From: Bacillota bacterium
GTDB lineage: Bacteria; Eremiobacterota; SpSt-956; JAKJGF01
Assembly (NCBI GenBank): GCA_029555925.1
Contig: JAKPQU010000582.1
Coordinates: forward strand, 1-13,312
Direction of reading: 5' to 3'
DNA: 13,312 nucleotides
Shown here: positions 1-6,558 of the stretch, in pieces
How positions within the stretch are numbered: position 1 is the stretch's first letter
Layout: each line of letters begins with the position of its first letter
Notes under the pieces: model-generated
What the model was told of the DNA's origin: nothing
Database searches by the model: none
The model's input: the letters and a program-made list of their open reading frames with translations, nothing else
Translations under genes and position numbers: made by a program

Positions 1-79
1 GGCGCGTAACGCTTAATATACTGACCTGAGCATAAGCAATTAATATTTCAATATGTTATAAACCAGACTAGATAAGGTT

Positions 80-114
80 CTCTGACTTTTCACTATTCAC
101 TTCTCACTTCAGTA
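80..114. repeat. Degenerate heptad repeat array
   Basis: Consecutive 7-bp units in register: CTCTGAC, TTTTCAC, TATTCAC, TTCTCAC and then a decayed TTCAGTA. On the other strand these read GTGAnnn, the same word that recurs between the other genes of this window. All units here have one orientation, so no hairpin forms. Confidence 0.7.
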
Positions 115-188
115 AGTTGAGAGCATATTACAGGTTTCTGATCATGAACATCGAATATTTAACTTTATCCGTCCACAACTAACAGACA

Positions 189-265
189 TGACCGGAGCGG
201 TCACAACCAAATATGAAAATCAACATCCAGTGAAGGTGCAAACTTCATCATTTTCATATAAAACC
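189..265 (+). repeat. Palindromic structured element, copy A
   Basis: The element has two parts. A perfect 15-bp palindrome, TGACCG (189-194), loop GAG, CGGTCA (198-203), is followed by a longer stem: ATATGAAAAT (211-220) pairs perfectly with ATTTTCATAT (250-259), and inside it TGAAG (231-235) pairs with CTTCA (243-247). The 3' end reads ATTTTCATATAAA. Copies B (300-376) and C (6128-6197, minus strand) share the plan. It could be a binding site plus cruciform, a structured RNA, or a non-autonomous repeat. It points towards the protease gene. Confidence 0.65.
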
Positions 266-299
266 TGACTGATTATTATTGAAGACTTACGAATTGCCA

Positions 300-376
300 T
301 GACCAGGTTGTCACAACGAAGAATGAGAGGATATTCCTCCATTGACCCTTCATTCTTCACAATTTTCATATAAATT
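300..376 (+). repeat. Palindromic structured element, copy B
   Basis: Second copy, about 110 bp after copy A and in the same orientation. The first palindrome is degraded: TGACCA (300-305) against TTGTCA (308-313), with one mismatch and a two-base loop. The second stem has a different sequence but is still perfectly paired: GAAGAATGA (318-326) with TCATTCTTC (350-358), and GAGG (327-330) with CCTC (336-339) inside. The trailing ATTTTCATATAAA (362-374) matches the tail of copy A. Confidence 0.6.
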
Positions 377-437
377 ATTCCATAGATTTTTGTTAACAAA
401 ATTTTAACAAATTAACTGATAAGAATCAAGGGAAATA

Positions 438-446
438 TGATATAAT
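438..446 (+). promoter_or_regulatory. Candidate extended -10 promoter of the S8 protease gene
   Basis: TGATATAAT matches the extended -10 form (TGn followed by a perfect TATAAT at 441-446). The best -35 is weak (CTGATA at 416-421, 4 of 6, 19-bp spacer), which an extended -10 can tolerate. The same nine bases lie upstream of the PD40 gene at 9171-9179. Confidence 0.5.
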
Positions 447-517
447 TTATACGTATAGTATGTACACATAAAAGCTTTTAAAATCGATAAAGAATCCTAA
501 TGACAGGAGGAAATTAA

Positions 518-2203
518 ATGAAAAGCATTTCCCAGGCGACTACGAGTCAATATCTGGCAGCCCTGAGGAATCTTAATCAGGATAATAAATACCAGGCAAC
601 ACCGAAAACGGAAAGAAGCCCTTCTGATAGAACATCAGGAGATACAGTCGTGTTGTCTGAAAAATCCCTTAGTTCGGAAGACGATAATTTCATAAGTGTA
701 ATAATATCCACAGATAATCCTCAAAAAAAGGAAGCACTGTTAAGTGCGAACGCCAGGATTAAATCAGAGCATAAAATCCCCAGAAAAGTAAGAGTAGACA
801 GAACACTCGGAGGCGGGGAATTTATAGCCAAGGTAGATAAAAAGACCATTAAAAATCTTGAATCTGCAGGTTTCAAAGTAATAGAAGATGCCCAGGATTT
901 TGTGCTGCCTATTTTCCCGAACAGAGTTCAGTGCAAATCACAAGAAGAAAAAACTATCCCCTCTGTTGCAAAAGAATCAAAACAGGGTGGAAATCAGGTA
1001 GTTAACAATGTAGCAAAACTTGCCATTAACGCTACAACTAATATAGATACTCTGACAGCTACGGGAAGAGGCGTATCTATTGCCATACTGGATACAGGCA
1101 TAGCCCCCCATCCTGATATAAAAGATAAAATAATAGCCTTTAAAGATTTTGTAAATGATAAAGAAGGCCCCTATGATGATAACGGTCATGGAACTCATGT
1201 GGCAGGCGATGCGGCAGGTACAGGAGCAACTTCTGAGGGAAAATACAAAGGAACTGCTCCCAATGCCCATATAGTCGGGGTAAAGGTATTGAATTCCGAC
1301 GGAGGAGCAAAGGTATCAAATATAGTTGAAGGTATAGACTGGGTAATTGAAAACAGAGATAAATACAATATAAGGGTTATTAATATGTCTATAGGTGTTC
1401 CTTCTCCGGGATATCAATTTGACCCTATAGATAAAGCTGTAGAGAGAGCTGCCAATGCAGGTATAGTCGTAGTTGCTGCAGCAGGCAATGAAGGGCCTAA
1501 AATGGGAACTATCGGAGGAGCACCCGGTAACAGTCCTTTTGCTTTAACAGTAGGAGCGGTAGATGATAAAAATACTGTAGATAAAAGTGATGATGAAATA
1601 GCACCTTTTTCAAGCAGAGGCCCTACTATAGACGGAATAGCAAAACCTGATCTGGTAGCACCGGGAACAAATATAATCTCTCTTAATATCTCGGGAAGCC
1701 AGATTGATAAGATAGCAAGATCGGTGAAATATTTAAAAGAATTACCGGATGAAAAACTCAAAGACCTTCCCAAAGAGCTTTTTGAAGGACTCGGGCTTAA
1801 TCCGGCTGTAAAAGAAAAGACTCCCAACGAAATAAGAAAGTATCTGGAGAAGAACCTTCCAAATATTAACTATGTAGATGAATATTATGTAGGTATGCCG
1901 GGAACATCTATGGCTGCTCCTATAACAGCCGGGATTGTGGCAGACCTGCTGGAAACTAACCCCCAGTTATCACCTGCCCAGGTAAAGGATATATTAACAA
2001 AATCAGCAGATGATATGGGACTGCAGAAGGCAGCCCAGGGGGCAGGAGTTATAGACCCTCCGGAGGCTCTTTACAAAGCCTCCAATCTGAGAGGAGAACT
2101 GCCTGAATCTTTTGTAGCGCTGAGAGATAATTTCATTGCTTCAACCAGAAATGATGTATTTTACATCAGCGGTTCCGCAGGTGGAAGCAGGGTAAAAACT
2201 TAA
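518..2203 (+). CDS. Subtilisin-family (S8) serine protease, AprX-like
   Basis: A 561-residue peptidase expected to hydrolyse peptide bonds with a Ser-His-Asp triad. The triad is visible: D192 in AILDTGIAPH, H224 in NGHGTHVAG and S464 in GTSMAAP; the oxyanion residue is N324 in AAGNEGP. Residues about 58-130 look like an I9-type propeptide, so it is probably made as a zymogen. There is no signal peptide; the first 50 residues are polar and Ser/Thr-rich. This suggests a cytosolic enzyme or non-classical export, as for Bacillus AprX. Between APGTNIISL (about 381-389) and the serine motif there is a Lys/Glu/Leu-rich insert of roughly 60 residues (394-455), longer than I would expect. The start is supported by AGGAGG upstream. 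The TAA stop begins a heptad unit. The gene is monocistronic and converges on the PhnD-like gene. The family is near certain; the substrate is unknown. Confidence 0.96.
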   Translation: MKSISQATTSQYLAALRNLNQDNKYQATPKTERSPSDRTSGDTVVLSEKSLSSEDDNFISVIISTDNPQKKEALLSANARIKSEHKIPRKVRVDRTLGGGEFIAKVDKKTIKNLESAGFKVIEDAQDFVLPIFPNRVQCKSQEEKTIPSVAKESKQGGNQVVNNVAKLAINATTNIDTLTATGRGVSIAILDTGIAPHPDIKDKIIAFKDFVNDKEGPYDDNGHGTHVAGDAAGTGATSEGKYKGTAPNAHIVGVKVLNSDGGAKVSNIVEGIDWVIENRDKYNIRVINMSIGVPSPGYQFDPIDKAVERAANAGIVVVAAAGNEGPKMGTIGGAPGNSPFALTVGAVDDKNTVDKSDDEIAPFSSRGPTIDGIAKPDLVAPGTNIISLNISGSQIDKIARSVKYLKELPDEKLKDLPKELFEGLGLNPAVKEKTPNEIRKYLEKNLPNINYVDEYYVGMPGTSMAAPITAGIVADLLETNPQLSPAQVKDILTKSADDMGLQKAAQGAGVIDPPEALYKASNLRGELPESFVALRDNFIASTRNDVFYISGSAGGSRVKT

Positions 2204-2259
2204 CAGTGAACAGTGAGCAGTGACCGGATTTTTATTATGGTACACAGCTCACTGTTAGC
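2201..2259. terminator. Heptad-derived hairpin between convergent genes
   Basis: Units TAACAGT, GAACAGT and GAGCAGT (2201-2221) begin with the protease stop codon, and inverted units follow at 2245-2259. ACAGTGAGCAGTG (2210-2222) pairs with CACAGCTCACTGT (2243-2255) over 13 positions with one A-A mismatch and a 20-base AT-rich loop. It lies between two convergent stops, where a bidirectional terminator is expected. There is no immediate T tract, so intrinsic termination is an inference. Confidence 0.5.
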
Positions 2260-2273
2260 TATTCAATAAAAAC

Positions 2274-3185
2274 CTATTCTGTTTTATAATCTTCTCCTAA
2301 TTTCTTAATTATACCGAGGGCTTTTCTTATAGAATTATAGTCACTGTCTTTTGCCTCTACATAGCCGTCTACTTTAATTTTTTCTGCCAGTATTTTAGTT
2401 TCTTCCGTTTTCCCTATAGTCAAAAAAACGGCCAGTAATTTCTTTGCGATTTCAGGATCGAAGTTTTTAGATATCACAATAGGTCCCATAGGAATGGGCT
2501 CTGAAGTCTTCAATATTTTAAGCTCATCTGTTTTGGTATTCTTTTCTTTAACAAAAGCATAATCAAATATACCTGCCCCATCTATATATTTTTGATATAC
2601 CCCTTCAAGAGAAGAGTCATGGCCTCCCGAATAGCTTACCTTTGAAAAGAATTTCAGAGATTTAACACCTTCTTCTGCAAGCATGGCCCTGGGGAAAAGA
2701 TATCCTGACGTAGAATCCCTGTCGGTAAAGGCAAAGCTCTTACCTTTAAGTCCTGCAACATCATTAATGCCGCTGTCTTTTCGGACAATTATTACGCTTG
2801 TATAAAATGGCTGACCGTTGGCTACAGGTTTTACGAGAGGGATAGCTCCTGCTTTTTCATGGGCTCCAAGATATATAAGGGGCCCGGTATAACAGAAATC
2901 CACTTCTTTACTGGAAAGGGCTTCTATTATTTCATGATAAGATTTTTTTATAGTTACGTCTACAGGTATACCTGTCTCCTGAGTAATATAATCGGCTAAC
3001 ATTGACCAGCCTTCTAACATTTTAAGCCTGTTATCCATAGGTATTGAAGCAAATACGAGAGGTTTCATAGACGGATCAATAGTTGGCCTGGGCGAAGCAA
3101 CAGGAGTAGCTGCCGGCGGAGGCCCGGCGCGGCAACCTGTAATAATAATTATTAAAAGAAAAGATATATAAATAATTTTTTGCAC
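2274..3185 (-). CDS. PhnD-like periplasmic-binding lipoprotein
   Basis: A 303-residue solute-binding protein resembling the PhnD family of phosphonate/phosphate ABC transporters. A hydrophobic signal ends in a lipobox (IITGC, Cys18), so the mature protein should be lipid-anchored outside the cytoplasmic membrane. A Pro/Ala-rich tether (21-40) leads to the domain, which begins at PLVFASIPMDNR. Family-like features include a TGPLIYLGA segment (100-109), the ligand-loop motif DSTSGYLFPRAML (157-169) and GGHDSSLEGV (187-196). The start codon is GTG, supported by GGGAGG upstream. The gene begins 13 bp after the NUDIX stop, so the two are probably co-transcribed. No permease or ATPase genes adjoin, so this is an orphan binding protein; it may serve a transporter encoded elsewhere or act as a sensor subunit. 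The ligand cannot be deduced: PhnD-like proteins bind varied oxyanions and organic ligands. Confidence 0.9.
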   Translation of the reverse strand: MQKIIYISFLLIIIITGCRAGPPPAATPVASPRPTIDPSMKPLVFASIPMDNRLKMLEGWSMLADYITQETGIPVDVTIKKSYHEIIEALSSKEVDFCYTGPLIYLGAHEKAGAIPLVKPVANGQPFYTSVIIVRKDSGINDVAGLKGKSFAFTDRDSTSGYLFPRAMLAEEGVKSLKFFSKVSYSGGHDSSLEGVYQKYIDGAGIFDYAFVKEKNTKTDELKILKTSEPIPMGPIVISKNFDPEIAKKLLAVFLTIGKTEETKILAEKIKVDGYVEAKDSDYNSIRKALGIIKKLGEDYKTE

Positions 3186-3198
3186 AGAACAATCCTCC

Positions 3199-3906
3199 CT
3201 AGAATGGGAAAATAATACCGGAATCTTTCAGTTTGAGAAATTTTTCAAAAGAAAATCTGTACAATCTGGCAGGTCTGTGAAGGGTCTTCATTATTTTCTT
3301 ATCCGTGTCTTCCAGTATATCCAGAGAGAGCATTTTCTTTCTGAAATTCCTCTTATCCAGCTTTTTATCCAGAATAACCTCATAAACCTTTTGAAGTTCA
3401 CTGAGAGTAAATTCTTCCGGTAAAAGCTGAAACCCTGCAGATGTATACTCAAGTTTATATCTCAATCTTGTAATGGCATAATCCATAATTTTACTGTGGT
3501 CAAAAGCAAGTGATGGCAGTTCTTTTGTCGAATACCATCTGACTTCCTCGGCATCGGTAGATGCATAAAGTTCAAGTTTTTCACTGTTTATAAGGGCAAA
3601 ATAGGCCACAGTAATAACCCGGGTACGGGGGTCTCTTCCCGGTTCGCCAAACGTGTAGAGTTGCTCCAGATATACATCGGAAACACCGGTTTCTTCTTTT
3701 AACTCTCTGAAAGCTGCTTCTTCAAGAGATTCATTCATTTTTACAAAACCGCCGGGTATTGCCCAGAAATTTTGATAGGGAGGTCCCTTTCTTTTTATCA
3801 AAAGAACCTTCAGATCATTATCCCTGATTGTAAAAATGACTATATCTACAGTAACAGAAGGGCGTTCATATTTGGAAGGATCGTAATCTTTAATGTTATC
3901 TTCCAT
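3199..3906 (-). CDS. NUDIX hydrolase with C-terminal winged helix (NrtR-like)
   Basis: A 235-residue protein with an N-terminal NUDIX domain and a C-terminal winged-helix-like segment (about 161-222, containing FTLSELQKVYEVIL and the RNFRKKM stretch). The NUDIX box is complete: G53, E59, R67-E68, E71-E72, G74 and V75 match GX5EX7REUXEEXGU, so metal-dependent hydrolysis of a nucleoside-diphosphate substrate is possible. The fold order matches NrtR-type regulators, which in characterised cases bind ADP-ribose and control NAD genes. No NAD gene adjoins, so an enzyme such as an ADP-ribose pyrophosphatase is the alternative. I chose the ATG at 3906 because AAGGAG precedes it. The frame stays open upstream to 4065, but that extension overlaps the 3' end of metG and translates a heptad repeat. 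It lies 82 bp after metG and 13 bp before the PhnD-like gene. Confidence 0.92.
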   Translation of the reverse strand: MEDNIKDYDPSKYERPSVTVDIVIFTIRDNDLKVLLIKRKGPPYQNFWAIPGGFVKMNESLEEAAFRELKEETGVSDVYLEQLYTFGEPGRDPRTRVITVAYFALINSEKLELYASTDAEEVRWYSTKELPSLAFDHSKIMDYAITRLRYKLEYTSAGFQLLPEEFTLSELQKVYEVILDKKLDKRNFRKKMLSLDILEDTDKKIMKTLHRPARLYRFSFEKFLKLKDSGIIFPF

Positions 3907-3927
3907 ATTAATTACTCCTTTATATAA

Positions 3928-3948
3928 TCGTGACACGTGACGCGAGAA
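3928..3948. repeat. Short heptad array in the metG-NUDIX gap
   Basis: Three 7-bp units, TCGTGAC, ACGTGAC and GCGAGAA, lie between the metG stop and the NUDIX ribosome binding site. They are the same class of unit as at 8915, 9866 and 11975. Confidence 0.65.
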
Positions 3949-3988
3949 TATTAACCGTTCTAATAATTTGCCAGAGTTATTTTTAGTC

Positions 3989-6049
3989 CTAACTGATTGT
4001 TGCGCCTGGATCAATCTCCTTTGCCACTGATAAAACAGTGAGTTTATCACCGATAGAAGCGGCAAGAATCATACCATTTGATTCTACATTCATAAGCTTT
4101 ACAGGAGCAAGATTTGCCACAACAATCACAGTCTGTCCGACCAGTTCTTCAGGTTTATAATGAAGGGCCATACCTGCTACGACCTGACGTTTTTCAAAAC
4201 CCAGATCAAGAAGAACCTTCAATAATTTTTTAGATTTTGGTACCTGTTCTACGGTAAGAACTTTACCTACCCGAAAATCAAGTTTTGCAAAATCATCATA
4301 CGTTATTGTCTCTTTAAGAGGTGCATATTCAACTGCCGGTTTTTCCTTTTCTTTCTGTATTTCCATAAATTCTTCTTTCATTTTCTCTATTTCTCCTTCT
4401 ATTACCTTATCATCAATTTTAGTAAAGAGCACTACAGGCTTCCCGATTGCCATACCGGGTACCAGTTCTTTTTCTGCAATATTCTGCCATCTTTCCTCTT
4501 CAAGATCTGTGCTGTAGCCAATCATGGACCAGAGTTTTTTACTGCTCTCAGGCATAAAGGGGAAAGATAAAACAGAAATTACCTGCAGAAGCTTTGTACA
4601 GACATACATAGTAGTGCCACAGTCTGATAGATTATCCTTCCTTGATTTCCATGGAGCTTTATCATTGTAATATCTGTTACCCTTTCGGGCCAGTTCCATA
4701 AGTTCATGAGAAGCCTGACGGTTTTTAAAATTCAGGAGACATTCTTCTATGATGCCGGGAGTTTTCTTTATTTCTTCCATCATATTCAAATCTATATCTG
4801 CCATATTTCCCGGAGCAGGTATCTTTCCGTCGAAATATTTTTCGATAAATGTAAGGACTCTATGAACAAGATTCCCGTATGTATCTGCAAGATGATCATT
4901 ATTTCTGCTCTGAAAATCCTTCCATGTAAATTCCGTATCTCTGTTTTCCGGGCTGTTACTTATAATGGCATAGCGAATTACATCACCGGGATATTTCTGG
5001 AAGAAATCATCGACTGATATATACCAGCCCTCACTTTTTGAGAATTGTTTCCCTTCAAGATTATAAAACTCATTGGCAGGCACATTCCATGGCATGACAA
5101 GAGGCTTGTTCTGTCCCATAACCATGGCAGGCCATACAACACAGTGGAAAGATATATTATCTTTTCCGATGAAATGTACGAGTTTACACTCTTTATCGTA
5201 CCAGTAATCTTTCCATTTTTCAGGGTTCCCCTGCTTTTCCGCCCATTCCATAGTGGAAGATATATATCCTATAGGCGCATCAAACCATACATAAAGGACT
5301 TTTCCCTGTGCATCTTCAAGAGGTACCGGAACACCCCAGTCAAGATCTCTCGTAATAGGCCTTTCTTCAAGACCGTTTTTAATCATATTACCTATAAAAT
5401 GTCTGACATTTTCTTTCCATTCTTTATGAGAATCAAGCCATGCAAGGAGTTTTTCAGAGAGTAGTTGAAGCTGTAAAAACCAGTGCTTCGTCTCTTTTAC
5501 TTCAGGCTTCTCATTACAGACCTTGCATTTAGGTTCTCCTAACTCCATAGCTTCAAGCCATTTCCCGCACTTTCCGCATTCATCTCCTCTTGCACCTTCA
5601 TATCCACAGGCAGGGCATATACCAATAACATATCTGTCTGCAAGAAAACGATTACAGGACTTGCAGAAGAGCTGTTTTGTAACATGGGATTTTACATAAC
5701 CGTTATTATAGAGATCCATAAAAAATTCCTGTGATAACTTATAATGATGTTCCATGGAAGTACGGGAAAAATTATCAAATTTTATATTGAAATTATCGAA
5801 AATAGTCTTTATAACCTTATGATATTTATCTACATGTTCCCTGGGTGTTATTTTCTCTTTTTCTGCCGAAATAGTGATTGCCACACCATGTTCGTCTGTG
5901 CCGCAGATATAAATAATATCGGCTCCCCTCATACGCTGAAATCTTACATATATATCTGCCGGGAGATATGCTCCAGCAATATGTCCGAAATGTATGGGCC
6001 CGTTTGCATAAGGCAATGCACTTGTTACCAGATATTTTTCTTTACTCAT
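3989..6049 (-). CDS. metG: Methionyl-tRNA synthetase
   Basis: A 686-residue class I aminoacyl-tRNA synthetase that charges tRNA-Met with methionine using ATP in the cytoplasm. The HIGH motif appears as HFGH (20-23) and the KMSKS loop as QFSKS (335-339), so the usual Met is Phe and the first Lys is Gln. The zinc region carries four CxxC pairs: C129/C132, C145/C148, C158/C161 and C175/C178, enough for two knuckles. The anticodon-binding helical domain follows, then a Lys/Glu linker (about 560-580) and a C-terminal OB-fold tRNA-binding domain (582-686, starting at ITYDDFAKLDFRVGKV) of the Trbp111/EMAPII type that promotes dimerisation in related enzymes. The length is close to E. coli MetRS (677). 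TTAGGAG precedes the ATG. It is the first gene of a probable three-gene run. A palindromic element (copy C) and a candidate promoter lie upstream. Confidence 0.98.
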   Translation of the reverse strand: MSKEKYLVTSALPYANGPIHFGHIAGAYLPADIYVRFQRMRGADIIYICGTDEHGVAITISAEKEKITPREHVDKYHKVIKTIFDNFNIKFDNFSRTSMEHHYKLSQEFFMDLYNNGYVKSHVTKQLFCKSCNRFLADRYVIGICPACGYEGARGDECGKCGKWLEAMELGEPKCKVCNEKPEVKETKHWFLQLQLLSEKLLAWLDSHKEWKENVRHFIGNMIKNGLEERPITRDLDWGVPVPLEDAQGKVLYVWFDAPIGYISSTMEWAEKQGNPEKWKDYWYDKECKLVHFIGKDNISFHCVVWPAMVMGQNKPLVMPWNVPANEFYNLEGKQFSKSEGWYISVDDFFQKYPGDVIRYAIISNSPENRDTEFTWKDFQSRNNDHLADTYGNLVHRVLTFIEKYFDGKIPAPGNMADIDLNMMEEIKKTPGIIEECLLNFKNRQASHELMELARKGNRYYNDKAPWKSRKDNLSDCGTTMYVCTKLLQVISVLSFPFMPESSKKLWSMIGYSTDLEEERWQNIAEKELVPGMAIGKPVVLFTKIDDKVIEGEIEKMKEEFMEIQKEKEKPAVEYAPLKETITYDDFAKLDFRVGKVLTVEQVPKSKKLLKVLLDLGFEKRQVVAGMALHYKPEELVGQTVIVVANLAPVKLMNVESNGMILAASIGDKLTVLSVAKEIDPGATIS

Positions 6050-6076
6050 ACAAGAAAACTCCTAACTTCAATTTTG

Positions 6077-6106
6077 ATAGTAAAATATATAACATTTTTG
6101 TGTAAA
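6077..6106 (-). promoter_or_regulatory. Candidate metG promoter
   Basis: On the minus strand, TTTACA (6106-6101) and TACTAT (6082-6077) are separated by 18 bp, scoring 5/6 and 4/6 against the sigma-70 consensus. The site sits between element copy C and the metG ribosome binding site. Matches of this quality are common by chance in AT-rich DNA. Confidence 0.3.
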
Positions 6107-6127
6107 CCTGCAAAAAATAAGTATAAA

Positions 6128-6197
6128 GTTTATATGAGAATCGTAACGCGTAACGGGAGGAACAAATTCTCATATTTTTCAGTGACCGAACCGGTCA
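6128..6197 (-). repeat. Palindromic structured element, copy C
   Basis: On the minus strand: TGACCG, loop GTT, CGGTCA (6197-6183), then a stem ATATGAGAAT (6175-6166) paired perfectly with ATTCTCATAT (6141-6132), ending ATTCTCATATAAA. Compared with copy A, the fourth base from the inner end of each arm has changed (AAAAT/ATTTT to AGAAT/ATTCT) with pairing kept. The loop contains the heptads TCGTAAC and GCGTAAC (6141-6154). It is oriented towards metG and lies just upstream of its candidate promoter. Confidence 0.65.
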
Positions 6198-6231
6198 TGG
6201 TTGTTACACAGGAATTATATCAATTTCTTAT

Positions 6232-6437
6232 TACCGCTACAGGTACATTAGTATCCATTTATCAGCTTCTGTCTGACAGGCTCTTACGAAGAAAAATAAT
6301 TTGCCTTATTTAATTTGTTTTACAGACAATAAATTAGCCCTTATTTAATTTTTAATTCTATATAAAAAACTAATTTTTCTTCTCCTGAGCCCGCCAGGCA
6401 GAAGCTTTTTACGGATACCATTTTACCTGTTACGGTA
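6232..6437. mobile_element. MITE-like element, complete copy
   Basis: A 206-bp AT-rich element without an ORF. Its ends are inverted repeats of about 68 bp, roughly 75% identical. Left end from 6232: TACCG, CAGCTTCTG at 6264-6272, GAAGAAAAAT at 6289-6298. The right end, read inwards on the minus strand, has TACCGTAACAGGTAAA, AGCTTCTGCCTG and GAAGAAAAAT in the same order. CTTAT precedes it and CTTAG follows it, a possible imperfect 5-bp target duplication. The interior has a direct repeat of TTATTTAATTT. A second copy begins at 13165 and matches 139 of 148 positions without a gap. The mobilising transposase is unknown. Confidence 0.75.
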
Positions 6438-6499
6438 CTTAGTACTACATTATATTATCACAAATAGAAAGTACTTTCAAATTATTGATTATGTTTTTT

Positions 6500-6541
6500 A
6501 TGACAGATAGATTTATTTTTTTATATAAAATCACCTGTCAT
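6500..6541 (-). terminator. Stem-loop downstream of the PPDK_N gene
   Basis: ATGACAG (6500-6506) pairs with CTGTCAT (6535-6541), and inside it GATTTAT (6510-6516) pairs with ATAAAATC (6525-6532) with one bulge. It begins 17 bases after the stop of the minus-strand gene. The run that follows on the transcript is A-rich rather than U-rich, so it is not a textbook intrinsic terminator; a 3'-protecting hairpin is equally likely. Confidence 0.35.
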
Positions 6542-6558
6542 GTTTAAACGTATCACAG

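Larger units (their letters stand above)
1..517. other. Non-coding region upstream of the S8 protease
   Basis: No credible gene was found in these 517 bases. The stretch holds a possible heptad remnant at 4-14, a heptad array at 80-114, two tandem copies of a palindromic structured element (189-265 and 300-376) and a candidate promoter at 438-446, followed by a strong ribosome binding site (AGGAGG) just before the ATG at 518. A 12-codon ATG frame beginning at 144 has no ribosome binding site and is not called. Confidence 0.7.
6050..6558. other. Non-coding region between metG and the PPDK_N gene
   Basis: These 509 bases hold, in order, the metG promoter region, palindromic element copy C with a heptad pair in its loop, a complete 206-bp MITE-like element, and a stem-loop downstream of the PPDK_N stop. 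A plus-strand open frame crosses 5744-6313, but it is mostly antisense to metG, has no recognisable domain and is not called. Confidence 0.75.

Noticed and set aside
144..182. Twelve-codon leader peptide upstream of the protease
   Set aside because: No ribosome binding site, no regulatory codon run, and it is too far from the gene.
1414..1827. Minus-strand open frame inside the protease gene
   Set aside because: It lies opposite the conserved catalytic region, and its Ser/Pro-rich translation is typical of an antisense shadow.
3907..4065. N-terminal extension of the NUDIX protein by 53 residues
   Set aside because: It overlaps the 3' end of metG, translates a heptad array and lacks a ribosome binding site; the ATG at 3906 has AAGGAG in front.
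5744..6313. Plus-strand open frame of 189 codons
   Set aside because: It is mostly antisense to metG, crosses element copy C and runs into the MITE. It has no domain, no ribosome binding site and biased, Cys/Ile-rich composition.
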